Assembly: GCA_947501565.1 (NCBI GenBank)
Contig: CANMWJ010000002.1
Coordinates: forward strand, 62,001-126,000
DNA from: an uncultured Marinobacterium sp.
GTDB lineage: Bacteria > Pseudomonadota > Gammaproteobacteria > Pseudomonadales > Balneatricaceae
Length of the DNA stretch: 64,000 nucleotides
Direction of reading: 5' to 3'
The stretch's first letter is position 1; each line of letters opens with the position of its first letter. A model generated the notes under the pieces. The model saw nothing but the letters and a program-made list of their open reading frames with translations. It made no database searches and was not told the origin of the DNA. Below are positions 1 through 8,905 of this stretch, in pieces. The position numbers were made by a program, and so were the translations under genes.

Positions 1-2009
1 GTTCATCTGCAACCGCAGAAGACCTGCCGGATGCCTCTTTTGCTGGCCAGCAGGAAACTTTCCTGAACATCCGCGGCATCGATAACATCAAACATGCGAT
101 CAAAGAGGTGTTTGCATCCCTCTATAACGATCGCGCGATCTCTTACCGTGTACACCAGGGCTTCGAACACAGCGAAGTGGCGTTGTCCGCGGGTATCCAG
201 CGCATGGTGCGCAGTGAAACTGCGTCTTCCGGCGTTATGTTCACCATCGATACCGAATCTGGTTTCCCTCACGTTGCATTTATCACCTCCGCTTACGGTC
301 TGGGTGAAACGGTTGTGCAGGGTGCGGTAAACCCGGACGAGTTCTACGTATACAAGCCAACCCTGAAGATGGGGGCACCTGCGATCCTGCGTCGTAACCT
401 GGGCGCAAAAGCGATCAAGATGGTTTACACCGACGACCACAGTGCGGGTAACGCAGTAGAGACCGTTGGCGTACCGGTAGAGGAGCGTAACCGCTTCTCC
501 ATCAACGACGAAGATGTGCAGGAACTGGCGCGTCTGGCGATCATCATTGAGCAGCACTACGGCCGTCCGATGGATATCGAATGGGCGAAGGATGGTGATG
601 ACGGCGAACTGTACATCGTTCAGGCACGTCCTGAAACCGTGAAGAGCCGCGATAAGAGCACTGTTATCGAACGTTACCTGCTGAAGGAAACCGGTCGTTC
701 GCTGGTGGAAGGTCGTTCCATCGGTCACCGTATCGGTTCCGGTCCTGTGCGTCTGGTGAGCGATATCTCCGAGATGCATCTGGTGGAAGCGGGTGACGTA
801 CTGGTTACCGACATGACCGACCCGGACTGGGAACCGGTTATGAAGAAAGCGGCGGCGATCGTTACCAACCGTGGTGGTCGTACCTGTCACGCTGCGATCA
901 TCGCGCGTGAGCTGGGTATCCCGGCGATTGTAGGTTGTGGTGATGCCACCGATGTACTCAAGGACGGTCAGGTTGTGACCGTATCCTGTGCTGAAGGTGA
1001 CACCGGCCGTGCTTACGAAGGTAAGCTGGACTTCGAACACCAGACCAACAACGTTGAGTCTATGCCGAACCTGCCGTTCGACATCATGATGAACGTGGGT
1101 AACCCGGACCGTGCATTCGACTTCCAGTCTCTGCCGAACTCCGGTGTTGGCCTGGCCCGTCTGGAATTCATCATTAACCGTATGATCGGTGTGCACCCGA
1201 AAGCGCTGATCAACTTTGATGAGCAGAGCCGGGATGTGCGCCAGACTGTAGAGCGTCGTATCGCTGGTTACGGTGATCCGGTTGAGTTCTACGTGGAGCG
1301 TCTGGTTGAAGGTATCTCCACGTTGGCAGCGGCGTTCTATCCGAAGAAAGTGATCGTACGTATGTCGGACTTTAAGTCCAACGAATACGGCCACCTGATC
1401 GGTGGTGATCGCTATGAGCCGAGCGAAGAGAACCCGATGCTGGGTTTCCGTGGTGCGACCCGTTACATCTCCGATGCGTTCCGCGACTGCTTCGAGCTGG
1501 AGTGCCGCGCGCTGCGTAAAGTTCGTAACGAGATGCGCTTCACCAACGTTGAGATCATGGTGCCGTTCGTACGTACCGTGGGCGAGGCGAAGCAGGTGGT
1601 GGATCTGCTGGCCGAGAACGGTCTGAAGCGAGGCGAGAACGGTCTGCGTGTGATCATGATGTGTGAGATCCCATCCAACGCGCTGCTGGCGGACCAGTTC
1701 CTCGAGTACTTCGATGGTTTCTCCATCGGTTCCAACGACCTGACCCAGCTGACTTTGGGTCTGGACCGTGACTCCGGTGTGATCGCGCACCTGTTCGATG
1801 AACGTAACGATGCGGTGAAACGCCTGCTGGAGATGGCGATCGATGCCTGCCGTGCGCAGGGTAAATACATCGGCATCTGTGGCCAGGGCCCATCCGACCA
1901 TCCGGATCTGGCACGCTGGCTGATGGAGAAGGGGATCAACTCTGTATCCCTGAACCCCGATTCCGTACTGGATACCTGGTTCTTCCTCTCCAACAGCGAA
2001 GCAAACTAA
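1..2009 (+). CDS. ppsA: Phosphoenolpyruvate synthase, 3' part (5' end outside window)
   Basis: PEP synthase converts pyruvate, ATP and water to PEP, AMP and phosphate in gluconeogenesis. The frame is open from base 3, where it reads [17 protein letters not shown], the conserved nucleotide-binding core of the family, so the gene starts upstream of the window. About 669 of the usual ~790 residues are present. The swivelling phosphohistidine domain is visible ([17 protein letters not shown], His codon at 888-890), followed by the PEP/pyruvate TIM-barrel domain with [19 protein letters not shown] and the C-terminal CGQGPSDHP. It ends with TAA at 2007-2009 and is followed by a hairpin terminator. 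An internal GTG at 108 is only an apparent start. Identification is secure. Confidence 0.97.
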   Translation, partial: SSATAEDLPDASFAGQQETFLNIRGIDNIKHAIKEVFASLYNDRAISYRVHQGFEHSEVALSAGIQRMVRSETASSGVMFTIDTESGFPHVAFITSAYGLGETVVQGAVNPDEFYVYKPTLKMGAPAILRRNLGAKAIKMVYTDDHSAGNAVETVGVPVEERNRFSINDEDVQELARLAIIIEQHYGRPMDIEWAKDGDDGELYIVQARPETVKSRDKSTVIERYLLKETGRSLVEGRSIGHRIGSGPVRLVSDISEMHLVEAGDVLVTDMTDPDWEPVMKKAAAIVTNRGGRTCHAAIIARELGIPAIVGCGDATDVLKDGQVVTVSCAEGDTGRAYEGKLDFEHQTNNVESMPNLPFDIMMNVGNPDRAFDFQSLPNSGVGLARLEFIINRMIGVHPKALINFDEQSRDVRQTVERRIAGYGDPVEFYVERLVEGISTLAAAFYPKKVIVRMSDFKSNEYGHLIGGDRYEPSEENPMLGFRGATRYISDAFRDCFELECRALRKVRNEMRFTNVEIMVPFVRTVGEAKQVVDLLAENGLKRGENGLRVIMMCEIPSNALLADQFLEYFDGFSIGSNDLTQLTLGLDRDSGVIAHLFDERNDAVKRLLEMAIDACRAQGKYIGICGQGPSDHPDLARWLMEKGINSVSLNPDSVLDTWFFLSNSEAN

Positions 2010-2023
2010 AGCTTCCGCGCTGT

Positions 2024-2047
2024 GCAGCTACCCGTCCGGGTAGCTGC
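2024..2047 (+). terminator. Hairpin terminator of ppsA
   Basis: A perfect 10-bp stem (GCAGCTACCC / GGGTAGCTGC) with a 4-nt loop begins 14 nt after the ppsA stop codon. The following run is pyrimidine-rich rather than pure T, so termination strength is uncertain. Confidence 0.6.
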
Positions 2048-2117
2048 AGTTATCTCCTTTCTCACTTTACTGTCCCTCTCTTTGCTTGTGCACTTTGGCA
2101 GCGATTTGCCCGATCTA

Positions 2118-2140
2118 CTATGTTGATTACTACAACATAG
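2118..2140. promoter_or_regulatory. Palindromic operator-like site before the dodecin gene
   Basis: A perfect 8-bp inverted repeat, CTATGTTG and CAACATAG, is separated by 7 nt and lies 20 bp before the dodecin ATG. A possible -35 (TTGGCA, 2095-2100) sits 17 nt upstream of the left arm, so a repressor bound here would cover the -10 region. The cognate regulator is not known. Confidence 0.4.
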
Positions 2141-2159
2141 CCAGAGCAGGGTGGTTCGA

Positions 2160-2366
2160 ATGAGTGATCATGTGTACAAGAAAGTTGAAGTTGTCGGCTC
2201 TTCCAAAGTCAGTATCGATGATGCGATCTCACAAGGCATCGAACGTACCGCCAAGACCGTGAACAATGTTGAGTGGTTTGAGGTGCAGGAGATACGCGGT
2301 CATGTGGAAGATGGCAAGGTGGGGCATTTCCAGGTGGTGATGAAGGTCGGCTTCCGACTGGATTAA
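2160..2366 (+). CDS. Dodecin family flavin-binding protein
   Basis: A 68-residue protein starting MSDHVYKKVEVVGSS, with the family pattern of an N-terminal strand, an amphipathic helix (SIDDAISQGIERTAKT) and VEWFEVQEIRGHVEDGK. Dodecins form hollow dodecamers that sequester or buffer flavins; the conserved Trp of the flavin stack is in VEWFEV. I chose the ATG at 2160 rather than the GTG at 2151 because family members begin at this point and AGCAGGG precedes it. It is monocistronic, with the operator-like palindrome upstream and a long inverted repeat downstream. A flavin-storage protein suits a region rich in flavoenzymes, but no direct link is visible. Confidence 0.92.
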   Translation: MSDHVYKKVEVVGSSKVSIDDAISQGIERTAKTVNNVEWFEVQEIRGHVEDGKVGHFQVVMKVGFRLD

Positions 2367-2371
2367 GTTTC

Positions 2372-2552
2372 CATGTGGGTTGGGACGAGCGAAGCGACTC
2401 CCAACACGGCCGCAAGTAACGTTTCAGGTAGGTTGGCCATCGCGCAGCGATGCCCAACAGCAATCCTCCACTTGCGTGCGGGGATTACCCACTCATGTCG
2501 TTCCGCTGCGTGCGGATGTTGGGAGTCGCGTTGCTCGTCCCAACCTACCATG
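2372..2552. repeat. Long inverted repeat with internal hairpins
   Basis: The outer arms are near-complementary: CATGTGGGTTGGGACGAGCG from 2372 onward and the matching TCGCGTTGCTCGTCCCAACC ending in CCATG at 2552, about 34 nt each. Inside lies a second hairpin (GTTGGCCATCGC ... GCGATGCCCAAC, about 2430-2456). No transposase fits between the arms. It looks like a REP/MITE-type non-coding palindromic element of the kind scattered through gammaproteobacterial genomes. Short open frames here are artefacts of the repeat. Confidence 0.65.
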
Positions 2553-2670
2553 CAGGCAAACCTGCGACGATCAGTCGCGGCGTGTCTATCTATCGTTAGA
2601 ACTGTGCACTTCGGTATGATCTCACTCATATCTGCCTATCTGCTGTACCGCCCCCGACCGGAGTCGCTCC

Positions 2671-4050
2671 ATGGAAATCTTCTCACCTCTCAGTAACCCC
2701 AGCTTCCGTTGGTTGTTCTTCAGCCAGATGGTTTCATTGTTGGGTACCGGGCTGACGACGGTGGCGCTTGCTCTGCTGGCATACGATCTGAACCCGGGCC
2801 ATGCCGGAGCGGTGTTGGGCAGTGCGCTGGCGATTAAGATGGTGGCCTATCTCGGCTTTGCACCGGTGGTGGGCGGTTATGTATCGCGGTTGCCACGTAA
2901 AACCTGGCTGGCCTGCCTGAATGCCGGGCGGGCAGTAATTGTGGTGTTGTTGCCTTTTGTTGGCGAGGTCTGGCAGCTGTTTGTGCTGATCTTCCTGTTA
3001 AATGCATTGGCGGCGGGTTATACGCCGGTCTATCAGGCACTGTTGCCCGATATCCTTCCCGACGAACAGGCCTACACCCGTGCGCTCTCACTCTCCCGTC
3101 TGGCAATGGAGATGGAAGCGCTGTTCAGTCCCATGCTGGCGGCGATGCTATTGCTGGTTGCGTCTTATGATCTCCTGTTTGCTCTGAATGCGTTGGCATT
3201 TACGCTGGCGGTACTCAGCGTATGGCGAGCGACCATTCCAGCAGCGTCCCTGAGTGAACGTAGCGGAGGTATCTGGAACCATGTCAGCTTCGGTATCCGC
3301 AGTTATTTGCGAACACCGCGTTTGCGTGCGGTGCTGGCGCTGAACCTGGCGCTGTCTGCGGCGGGAGCGATGATTATCGTGAATACCGTAGTCTACGTGC
3401 GTCGTGAATTGGGACTGGGTGCGGAGCAGGTGCCGTTAGTGATGGCAGCGGCCGGGGCCGGCTCCATGGTGGCGGCGCTTATACTGCCGACGTTGCTGGA
3501 ACGCTGGAGTGATCGAGCCGTCATGTTATCTGGCGGTTGGCTGTTTGTGGTCGCTCTTCTGCTGGGGCTGACGGGCCCCGGTTACCGCGAACTGTTCCCG
3601 ATCTGGGCGATGATCGGTGTGGCAACGTCGCTGGTACTGGTACCGACGGGGCGGGTGGTGCGTGATTCCTGTAACCCTGCTGACCGTAACGACTACTTCT
3701 CCGCCAACTTTGCGCTGACCCACGGTATGTGGCTGGTGGGTTATCTGTTAGCTGGATGGTTGGGTAGTCTGGTGAGTATGGGGCTGACTTTCCTCGTTTT
3801 GGGCCTCGTCGCCATGCTGGCAACGCTGCTAGCCTCGCGAATCTGGCCTGCTAACGAGGCCTCTGTGTTATGGCATGAGCATGAGGCAATGGACCATCAA
3901 CACCCCCACGTACATGACGAGCATCACCAACACGAACATGAAGGATGGGAGGGGCCGGAGCCCCATGTTCATCCGCACCACCACGCACCGCTGCACCATA
4001 GCCACCCCTTCGTTATCGACGAACACCACGTACATTGGCCACGCGAGTGA
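2671..4050 (+). CDS. MFS transporter with His-rich C-terminal tail
   Basis: A 459-residue membrane protein with about 12 hydrophobic segments over residues 10-405, starting MEIFSPLSNPSFRWLFFSQM as in the EntS/MFS_3-like exporters. GGAG at 2660-2663 serves the ATG at 2671. The last ~55 residues are cytoplasmic and extremely His-rich (HEHEAMDHQHPHVHDEHH and further HH clusters up to HHVHWPRE), with over 20 histidines. Such a tail is known in other transporter families to bind Ni, Zn or Co, so a metal or metallophore role is a reasonable inference; MFS family membership alone does not give the substrate. It appears monocistronic. Confidence 0.85.
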   Translation: MEIFSPLSNPSFRWLFFSQMVSLLGTGLTTVALALLAYDLNPGHAGAVLGSALAIKMVAYLGFAPVVGGYVSRLPRKTWLACLNAGRAVIVVLLPFVGEVWQLFVLIFLLNALAAGYTPVYQALLPDILPDEQAYTRALSLSRLAMEMEALFSPMLAAMLLLVASYDLLFALNALAFTLAVLSVWRATIPAASLSERSGGIWNHVSFGIRSYLRTPRLRAVLALNLALSAAGAMIIVNTVVYVRRELGLGAEQVPLVMAAAGAGSMVAALILPTLLERWSDRAVMLSGGWLFVVALLLGLTGPGYRELFPIWAMIGVATSLVLVPTGRVVRDSCNPADRNDYFSANFALTHGMWLVGYLLAGWLGSLVSMGLTFLVLGLVAMLATLLASRIWPANEASVLWHEHEAMDHQHPHVHDEHHQHEHEGWEGPEPHVHPHHHAPLHHSHPFVIDEHHVHWPRE

Positions 4051-4060
4051 GTCGCCTTCA

Positions 4061-4086
4061 TGATCTGAACACTAGGGAGTGCCGTA
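4061..4086 (+). promoter_or_regulatory. Predicted ECF (RpoE-ChrR type) promoter of the DUF2878 operon
   Basis: TGATCT at 4061-4066, a spacer of exactly 16 nt, then CGTA at 4083-4086, ending 34 bp before the ATG. The same arrangement with 16- or 17-nt spacing stands before the sigma factor gene, the flavin oxidoreductase operon, folE, both SDR/DCC transcripts, the second DUF3833 gene and the 30.7-kb oxidoreductase. TGATCC is the -35 type reported for RpoE-ChrR sigma factors. Confidence 0.72.
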
Positions 4087-4120
4087 AAACTGATAACTCA
4101 ACCAACGTGATGGGTTATCC

Positions 4121-4648
4121 ATGTTCAGCGGTGTATCCCAAAAATTCTGGATCAATCTCGCAGGTTTTCAGATCGCCTGGTGGTGTCTGATTCTGTTTGG
4201 CAACAGCGCTGCGACGCTGGTGACATTCCTGCTTATCTTTCACCTTCTGATGCACTCAAAACCATCGGCAGAGTTGAAGGTGCTGATCATCTGTGGGGTG
4301 GTTGGCTTTGCCGTAGATACGCTGCTCACATTCAGTCAGTTTTTTATCTTTTATGCGGACGGTTCCGGTGTTCCGCCGTTCTGGTTACTGCTGCTCTGGT
4401 TCGCGTTCAGTGCGACTCTGCGCCAGAGTCTGAATTTTTTCTCTCATCGCTATCTGCTCGCTGCAGTGTGCGGATCTCTGGCGGGTAGTCTCACCTATCT
4501 TGCCGCCGCTCGGTTAGAAGCGGTTAGCCTTGGGTTGCCGTTGATCCCTGCGTTTGTAGTGCTGGCCTGCATATGGGCTTTGCTGTTCCCGTTGCTGGTC
4601 TGGATAGGTGATCGTGTAGGAGCGCGCTATGAACTTCAAACGTCCTGA
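4121..4648 (+). CDS. DUF2878 family membrane protein
   Basis: A 175-residue integral membrane protein with about six hydrophobic segments (for example FQIAWWCLILFGNSAATLVT and AFVVLACIWALLFPLLVWIG), matching DUF2878. The biochemical function is unknown. In many gammaproteobacteria this family sits beside CFA-synthase-like, DUF1365, DUF3833 and chalcone-isomerase-like genes in ChrR-controlled clusters. Here it is the first gene of a five-gene operon and has the predicted sigma promoter at 4061. It overlaps the next gene by 20 bp, which suggests translational coupling. Confidence 0.82.
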   Translation: MFSGVSQKFWINLAGFQIAWWCLILFGNSAATLVTFLLIFHLLMHSKPSAELKVLIICGVVGFAVDTLLTFSQFFIFYADGSGVPPFWLLLLWFAFSATLRQSLNFFSHRYLLAAVCGSLAGSLTYLAAARLEAVSLGLPLIPAFVVLACIWALLFPLLVWIGDRVGARYELQTS

Positions 4649-5165
4649 TTTGTGCCGTTATGCCAAACCGGCTGTCGGCCTGATGTTGATATTGACGCTG
4701 TTTCAACCGGCCGTAGCCGTGCCTATGCCTGATCACCTTCAATCTGTGGGGTCTGCACGGCTGAAAGTGCTCTGGTTTGAGATCTACGATGCGCAGCTGT
4801 TCAACGCCGGTGGTCGTTACGAGGGTATTGAAGGTCCGATGCTGTTGCAGCTGACCTATAAGCGTTACATCAGTAAAGACGCGCTGGTGAAAGAGACCGG
4901 CAAACAGTTAGCCGCAAGCTACCGTAACCGACAAGCGGAGCTGGCAACGCGGTTGAGCGAGCTGGATGCGATCTGGCGGGATGTGCGAGAGGGGGAATCG
5001 ATCAGCTTTTTCCTGGATGCGCAAAACTTTGGTCATTTTTACCTGAATCGGGAGTACATCGGTTCGATCAGGGATCGGATATTCAGTACTGCCTTTGTCA
5101 ATATCTGGCTGGCTAAGGATAGTGATTATCCGAAGATGAGCCGCCAGCTCAGAGGAGAGTCATGA
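4629..5165 (+). CDS. Chalcone-isomerase-like periplasmic protein
   Basis: A 178-residue protein with an N-terminal signal peptide (hydrophobic GLMLILTLFQPAVAVP, likely cleavage near AVA-VP). The mature part reads LKVLWFEIYDAQLFN and later NREYIGSI, typical of the bacterial chalcone-isomerase-like fold family, members of which bind fatty acids in plants. No catalytic role can be assigned. It overlaps the DUF2878 gene upstream and ends 1 bp before the DUF3833 gene. A role in handling modified fatty acids or membrane lipids is an inference from context. Confidence 0.78.
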   Translation: MNFKRPDLCRYAKPAVGLMLILTLFQPAVAVPMPDHLQSVGSARLKVLWFEIYDAQLFNAGGRYEGIEGPMLLQLTYKRYISKDALVKETGKQLAASYRNRQAELATRLSELDAIWRDVREGESISFFLDAQNFGHFYLNREYIGSIRDRIFSTAFVNIWLAKDSDYPKMSRQLRGES

Positions 5166-5166
5166 G

Positions 5167-5754
5167 ATGGCTAATAAACGGGTGATACGTCCACTGAAAA
5201 TCGCTGCGTTGCTGATGCCTTTCGCGATTGGAGGCTGCGCTACCGGCATCGAGGCGTACCAAGCTGAAACGCCAGTATTGGAGCTTAACCGCTTCTTCAA
5301 CGGTCATCTTACCGCGTATGGCATTGTTCAGGATTACAAAGGGAAAGTAATCCGTCGGTTTGAAGCGGATATCCTCGGCCAGTGGCAGGGCGAGCGCGGT
5401 GTCCTGGATGAGCGCTTTGACTTCGCTGATGGTGAGGTGCAACACCGTTGCTGGCAGCTGGAGCGCAATGGTGATGAGTATCGCGGGCGTGCTGATGATG
5501 TAGTCGGCGAAGCCTCCGGCAGAACCGCGGGTAATGCGCTTAACTGGCAGTATGTACTTCAGGTGCCAGTTGATGGGGATCCTGTTGAGTTGAGCCTGAA
5601 TGACTGGCTCTATCTGGTCGATGAAAACAACCTTATCAACCGTGCAACCATGAGCAAGTTCGGTCTTACCGTCGGCGAGATCACGCTCTATATCCGCAAA
5701 GAAAGTGAAAAACCTCATCGTGAGCTGGATGCCAGCTGTCGTCTTGATCTCTGA
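5167..5754 (+). CDS. DUF3833 lipoprotein
   Basis: A 195-residue protein with a lipoprotein signal (MPFAIGGCAT, lipobox IGGC). The body has the DUF3833 pattern: LNRFFNGHLTAYGIVQDYKG, then GVLDERFDFADGE, GRADDVVGEASG and LVDENNLINRATMSKFG. The function is unknown; the fold is probably a lipocalin-like beta-barrel (inference). A second, shorter homologue without a signal peptide lies at 28505, also behind a predicted sigma promoter. Its place in the operon, 1 bp after the previous gene, makes co-expression nearly certain. Confidence 0.82.
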   Translation: MANKRVIRPLKIAALLMPFAIGGCATGIEAYQAETPVLELNRFFNGHLTAYGIVQDYKGKVIRRFEADILGQWQGERGVLDERFDFADGEVQHRCWQLERNGDEYRGRADDVVGEASGRTAGNALNWQYVLQVPVDGDPVELSLNDWLYLVDENNLINRATMSKFGLTVGEITLYIRKESEKPHRELDASCRLDL

Positions 5755-5780
5755 TGGATTTTCAAAACAGGTGATAAACC

Positions 5781-6599
5781 ATGTCTGATAGCTATGATAA
5801 TCCACTGCCCTGGAAACGCGTCTGGGTCACCGGCGGTGGACGGGGGATAGGTGCCGCATTGGTGCGCTTATTCGTGAAGCAAGGCCTAACCGTGTATGCC
5901 TCAGCGCGCGATGAGGTTGCGTTGCAAGCGTTACAACTCGAGCTGGAGGAGCAGCCGGGGACGTTGATACCAGCCCCCCTGGATATCCGTGAGCCAGATC
6001 AGATCAGATCATTGGTCGCTGCTTGGCAGCAGCGCGGTGATTTTCCCGATCTGGTGATCCTTAACGCGGGTACCCACGATCCTTTTCCAGCGCGCGAGTT
6101 CAGTGCGCAGCGGTGTCAGCAGCTGTTGGAGGTTAACCTGTACGGCACGCTGAACTGCATTGAGCCGATTCTGGCCGAATACCAGCGCAACAACAGCGGT
6201 CACCTAGCGGTGATGGCGTCTGTAGCAGGATATCGTGGTTTGCCGACAGCAGCAGCTTACGGTGCGGGTAAAGCAGCGCTAATCAATCTCTGCGAAGCGC
6301 TTTATCTGGACCTTAGCGGCAGCGGCATAAAACTACAGGTAATAAATCCCGGTTTTGTGCGTACGCCATTAACCGATAAAAACAGCTTTCAAATGCCTGC
6401 GCTGATGGAGCCGGAGGATGCAGCGGAGGCGATCGTCGGTGGTTTAAAAACAGACCGTTTTGAGATCAGTTTCCCATCGCGGTTTGTGTTTTGGCTGAAA
6501 CTGCTGCGTATCTTGCCCTACAGCTGGTACTTTAAGATGGTGCGTCGGGCGACCGGGGCAGGACAAACTCAATCCGATAGCGTGGGCAGAAAAGCATGA
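5781..6599 (+). CDS. Short-chain dehydrogenase/reductase
   Basis: A 272-residue Rossmann-fold SDR: cofactor motif TGGGRGIGAAL near residue 17, NAGT near residue 95, and the active site Ser ... YGAGK (YxxxK in AAYGAGKAALINL). It ends with a hydrophobic, basic C-terminal segment (FVFWLKLLRILPYSWYFKMV) that may associate with the membrane. This matches SDRs found with DUF2878/DUF3833 in photo-oxidative stress operons. The substrate is unknown; a lipid-derived aldehyde or ketone is plausible. The stop codon overlaps the next start (ATGA). Confidence 0.88.
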   Translation: MSDSYDNPLPWKRVWVTGGGRGIGAALVRLFVKQGLTVYASARDEVALQALQLELEEQPGTLIPAPLDIREPDQIRSLVAAWQQRGDFPDLVILNAGTHDPFPAREFSAQRCQQLLEVNLYGTLNCIEPILAEYQRNNSGHLAVMASVAGYRGLPTAAAYGAGKAALINLCEALYLDLSGSGIKLQVINPGFVRTPLTDKNSFQMPALMEPEDAAEAIVGGLKTDRFEISFPSRFVFWLKLLRILPYSWYFKMVRRATGAGQTQSDSVGRKA

Positions 6600-7042
6600 C
6601 CGAGATGGATCTTCAGAATGAGCAACAAGAGGCAGCCGCTCTGGATGAGTACGTTTCAGTACTTGAGAACCTGAACGCGGGGAATCTGAACAGATTAAAC
6701 GCTGTTTGCAGTCAGGATATCCGCTTTAGTGACCCGTTCAACGACGTTGTTGGTATCGAGCGTTTCCACTCAATAATGGCTGAAATGTTTGAACGCCTCA
6801 GTGGCGTTCGCTTTGATGTTGATCATGCGCAGCGCGTGGCTGATAGCGCATACCTTCACTGGACCTTCTCTGCCAGCAGCAAAGCCACCGGGGCCTTTAG
6901 TTTTACTGGAGTAAGTCGCTTACAGTTTGATGCTAGGGGGCTTGTGTGCCTTCATGAAGACTACTGGGACAGCGCTGAGGTTCTCTCCCGCCTGCCCATA
7001 CTCGGTGTTGTGCTGCGCAAAATAAAAGCCCGCTGCGCCTGA
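6596..7042 (+). CDS. NTF2-like (SnoaL-type) protein
   Basis: A 148-residue protein with the NTF2-like cone fold signature: an N-terminal helix (ALDEYVSVLENLNAGNLNRL), CSQDIRFSDPFNDVVG, and the C-terminal strand FDARGLVCLHEDYWDS. It overlaps the SDR by 4 bp and closes the operon. In related genomes a protein of this type accompanies the same SDR. Catalytic or binding function is not determined. No hairpin terminator follows; 7043-7233 is non-coding with only a possible -10 (TATACT at 7176). Confidence 0.8.
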   Translation: MTEMDLQNEQQEAAALDEYVSVLENLNAGNLNRLNAVCSQDIRFSDPFNDVVGIERFHSIMAEMFERLSGVRFDVDHAQRVADSAYLHWTFSASSKATGAFSFTGVSRLQFDARGLVCLHEDYWDSAEVLSRLPILGVVLRKIKARCA

Positions 7043-7233
7043 TAGGTTGTGCCTTGTGGGCGTGTTGCGCATAAGCGGACAGAGCCGGTGACGTTTTGGC
7101 CTCGTTCAAAATCAATTTTTTCTGTGATAACCCAATCTTTTTTTATTCCATCCCTTCCTGCGTAAAATTTCTGACTATACTGCCCCCGTGAACCGATCGT
7201 AATGTTGGACCGCACAGGAAAGGATTGCAGGGC

Positions 7234-7692
7234 ATGGAAAGGCAGCTCTACAGGACGAAACCTCAAACTACATCGATCATCAGGGCAGTCTGTTTATCGG
7301 TGTGTCTCTGCCCGATCTATGGCTGGGCAGAAAGCAGCATATCCGTCATCGCTCACCCGGAAGTTGCGGTTCAGTCGCTCAGCCGCGAATCCGTCTGGTC
7401 CATATTTGGTATGCGTACTCGGGTATGGCCCAACGGACAAAAGATAAAAGTGTTCGTTTTGGACACGGATCACCCGGTACACCGTCAATTCACAACAGAC
7501 GTTCTTGGTACCTACCCTTATCAGCTAAATCGGATCTGGAAACGCTTGGTATTTTCCGGCACAGGACGTGCGCCGGTAACCTGTTCCTCGCTGGAGGAGA
7601 TGACACTTAAAGTGCGATCGACGCCCGGCGCGATCGGATATATCACAGTGCAGGCTAAGGAAGGAGAGCATCATGTTATCAGCGTTGAATAA
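7234..7692 (+). CDS. Small PstS-like substrate-binding-domain protein
   Basis: A 152-residue secreted protein. The ATG at 7234 is preceded by AGGAAAGGA; the TTG at 7225 is too close to it. An N-terminal hydrophobic stretch ends in YGWAES (signal peptide). The body resembles half-size periplasmic phosphate-binding-like proteins: VIAHPEV, LDTDHPVHRQFTTDVLG, TPGAIGYITV. Such proteins often precede a porin and a GGDEF/EAL protein, as here, and may feed an input signal to the sensor. It overlaps the porin gene by 20 bp. It is too short for a classical transport-binding protein, so a signalling role is likelier. Confidence 0.72.
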   Translation: MERQLYRTKPQTTSIIRAVCLSVCLCPIYGWAESSISVIAHPEVAVQSLSRESVWSIFGMRTRVWPNGQKIKVFVLDTDHPVHRQFTTDVLGTYPYQLNRIWKRLVFSGTGRAPVTCSSLEEMTLKVRSTPGAIGYITVQAKEGEHHVISVE

Positions 7693-8872
7693 TCGATACC
7701 GGTTTAAGCACCGCCTTTATGCCACCGTGGCAGGTGGGATGATGCTAAGTCTCCCAGCGCAGGCAGTAGAGCTTGCTGAAAATGTTGATGTTCACGGCTT
7801 TGTTAGCCAGGCATATATCGATACCTCCGCAAACAACTTCTTTGGCCAATCCGAAGTTGGATCCTTTGATTTCAGGGAGCTGGGCGTCAATGGCTTCTGG
7901 CAAGTGGGGCCAAATCTTAACTTTGCGGCACAGGTAACCTCGAGAAATGCCGGCCGGGAGAGTGATTCAGATCCACGCCTGGATTACGGTTTGGCCGATC
8001 TGCATTTCTATAGCGAGTCAGGCATTCAGAGCGGAATACGCGCGGGTCGAATTAAAGTACCTCTGGGGCTGCATAATCAGACACGCGATGCGCCGTCGGC
8101 CCGTAACGGCATTTTTGTGCCTGCCAGTGTGTATTTCGATCAGTTTCGTAATGCACTGGTGTCTACCGATGGTGTTGCGCTTTATACCGGGTTCAGCAAC
8201 AGCTGGGGGGATATAAACCTCGAGCTCTACCACGGCGAAAGCGATCCCGGAGACCGGGAGATGGAGTATTACGTTTTCAAACTGGATGCACCGGGGCACT
8301 TTGATGACGCATCGCTGCAAGGTGCACAACTTCGTTATGAATCGATGGGCGGTGGCGTGCGGTTAGCACTGAGTTACACCCGTCCCAGCCTGGATTATGT
8401 GCCCAACTCGGGGTTTGATCCGCTTGGTGGCGGAGATGTGATCTCCGATATGTTGCTCTATTCCGCGCAATATAACGTGAGCCGGTTCAGCTTCACTGCG
8501 GAATATCTGTTGATGATCAACAATGTTAAAAATTTCGGTCCGGCATTTCCGGATTTCCGGGCAAAAGGGAAGAGTTACTACCTTCAGACGGACTACCGCT
8601 ACAGCGGAGACCTGAGCTTCTTTTTCCGCTATGGAAAACAGATCGTTAACGATAAAGATCCCGACGGAATAAGATTTACTCCGTCACATGTTGGTTTTGG
8701 TAGAACAAGGGTGGTGGGTGCCCAATGGCAACTATCATCCAATTGGTTGTTTCGAGCGGAGTACCATAAAACAAATGGTACGGCCTGGCTGTCCGGAGCG
8801 GATAACCCTGTATTGACAGACGCTGCGCGCAAGTGGGAGATCTTTGCGCTGCAGGCGGTGTACAGCTTTTAA
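7673..8872 (+). CDS. Outer-membrane porin-like beta-barrel protein
   Basis: A 399-residue protein with a signal peptide (MMLSLPAQAVEL) and many alternating beta strands. It ends in the aromatic C-terminus ALQAVYSF typical of BamA-recognised barrels. The N-terminal VDVHGFVSQAYIDTSANN and the FRAGRIKVPLGL-like region (GIRAGRIKVPLGLHN) are characteristic of porin-like proteins encoded beside EAL-domain genes. The substrate is unknown. It overlaps the upstream gene and is 33 bp before the GGDEF/EAL gene, so the three form one operon. Confidence 0.82.
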   Translation: MLSALNNRYRFKHRLYATVAGGMMLSLPAQAVELAENVDVHGFVSQAYIDTSANNFFGQSEVGSFDFRELGVNGFWQVGPNLNFAAQVTSRNAGRESDSDPRLDYGLADLHFYSESGIQSGIRAGRIKVPLGLHNQTRDAPSARNGIFVPASVYFDQFRNALVSTDGVALYTGFSNSWGDINLELYHGESDPGDREMEYYVFKLDAPGHFDDASLQGAQLRYESMGGGVRLALSYTRPSLDYVPNSGFDPLGGGDVISDMLLYSAQYNVSRFSFTAEYLLMINNVKNFGPAFPDFRAKGKSYYLQTDYRYSGDLSFFFRYGKQIVNDKDPDGIRFTPSHVGFGRTRVVGAQWQLSSNWLFRAEYHKTNGTAWLSGADNPVLTDAARKWEIFALQAVYSF

Positions 8873-8905
8873 ACGTTAAGTCTTAACGTTGGCTTGGGGG
8901 AAGTG

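Noticed and set aside
3-1901. A 632-codon open frame antisense to ppsA
   Set aside because: It is a compositional shadow of ppsA: the product has no recognisable domain, while the plus strand matches PEP synthase throughout.
5149-5805. A 218-codon minus frame across the DUF3833 lipoprotein gene
   Set aside because: Antisense to a gene with lipobox and operon context; no ribosome site or family match.
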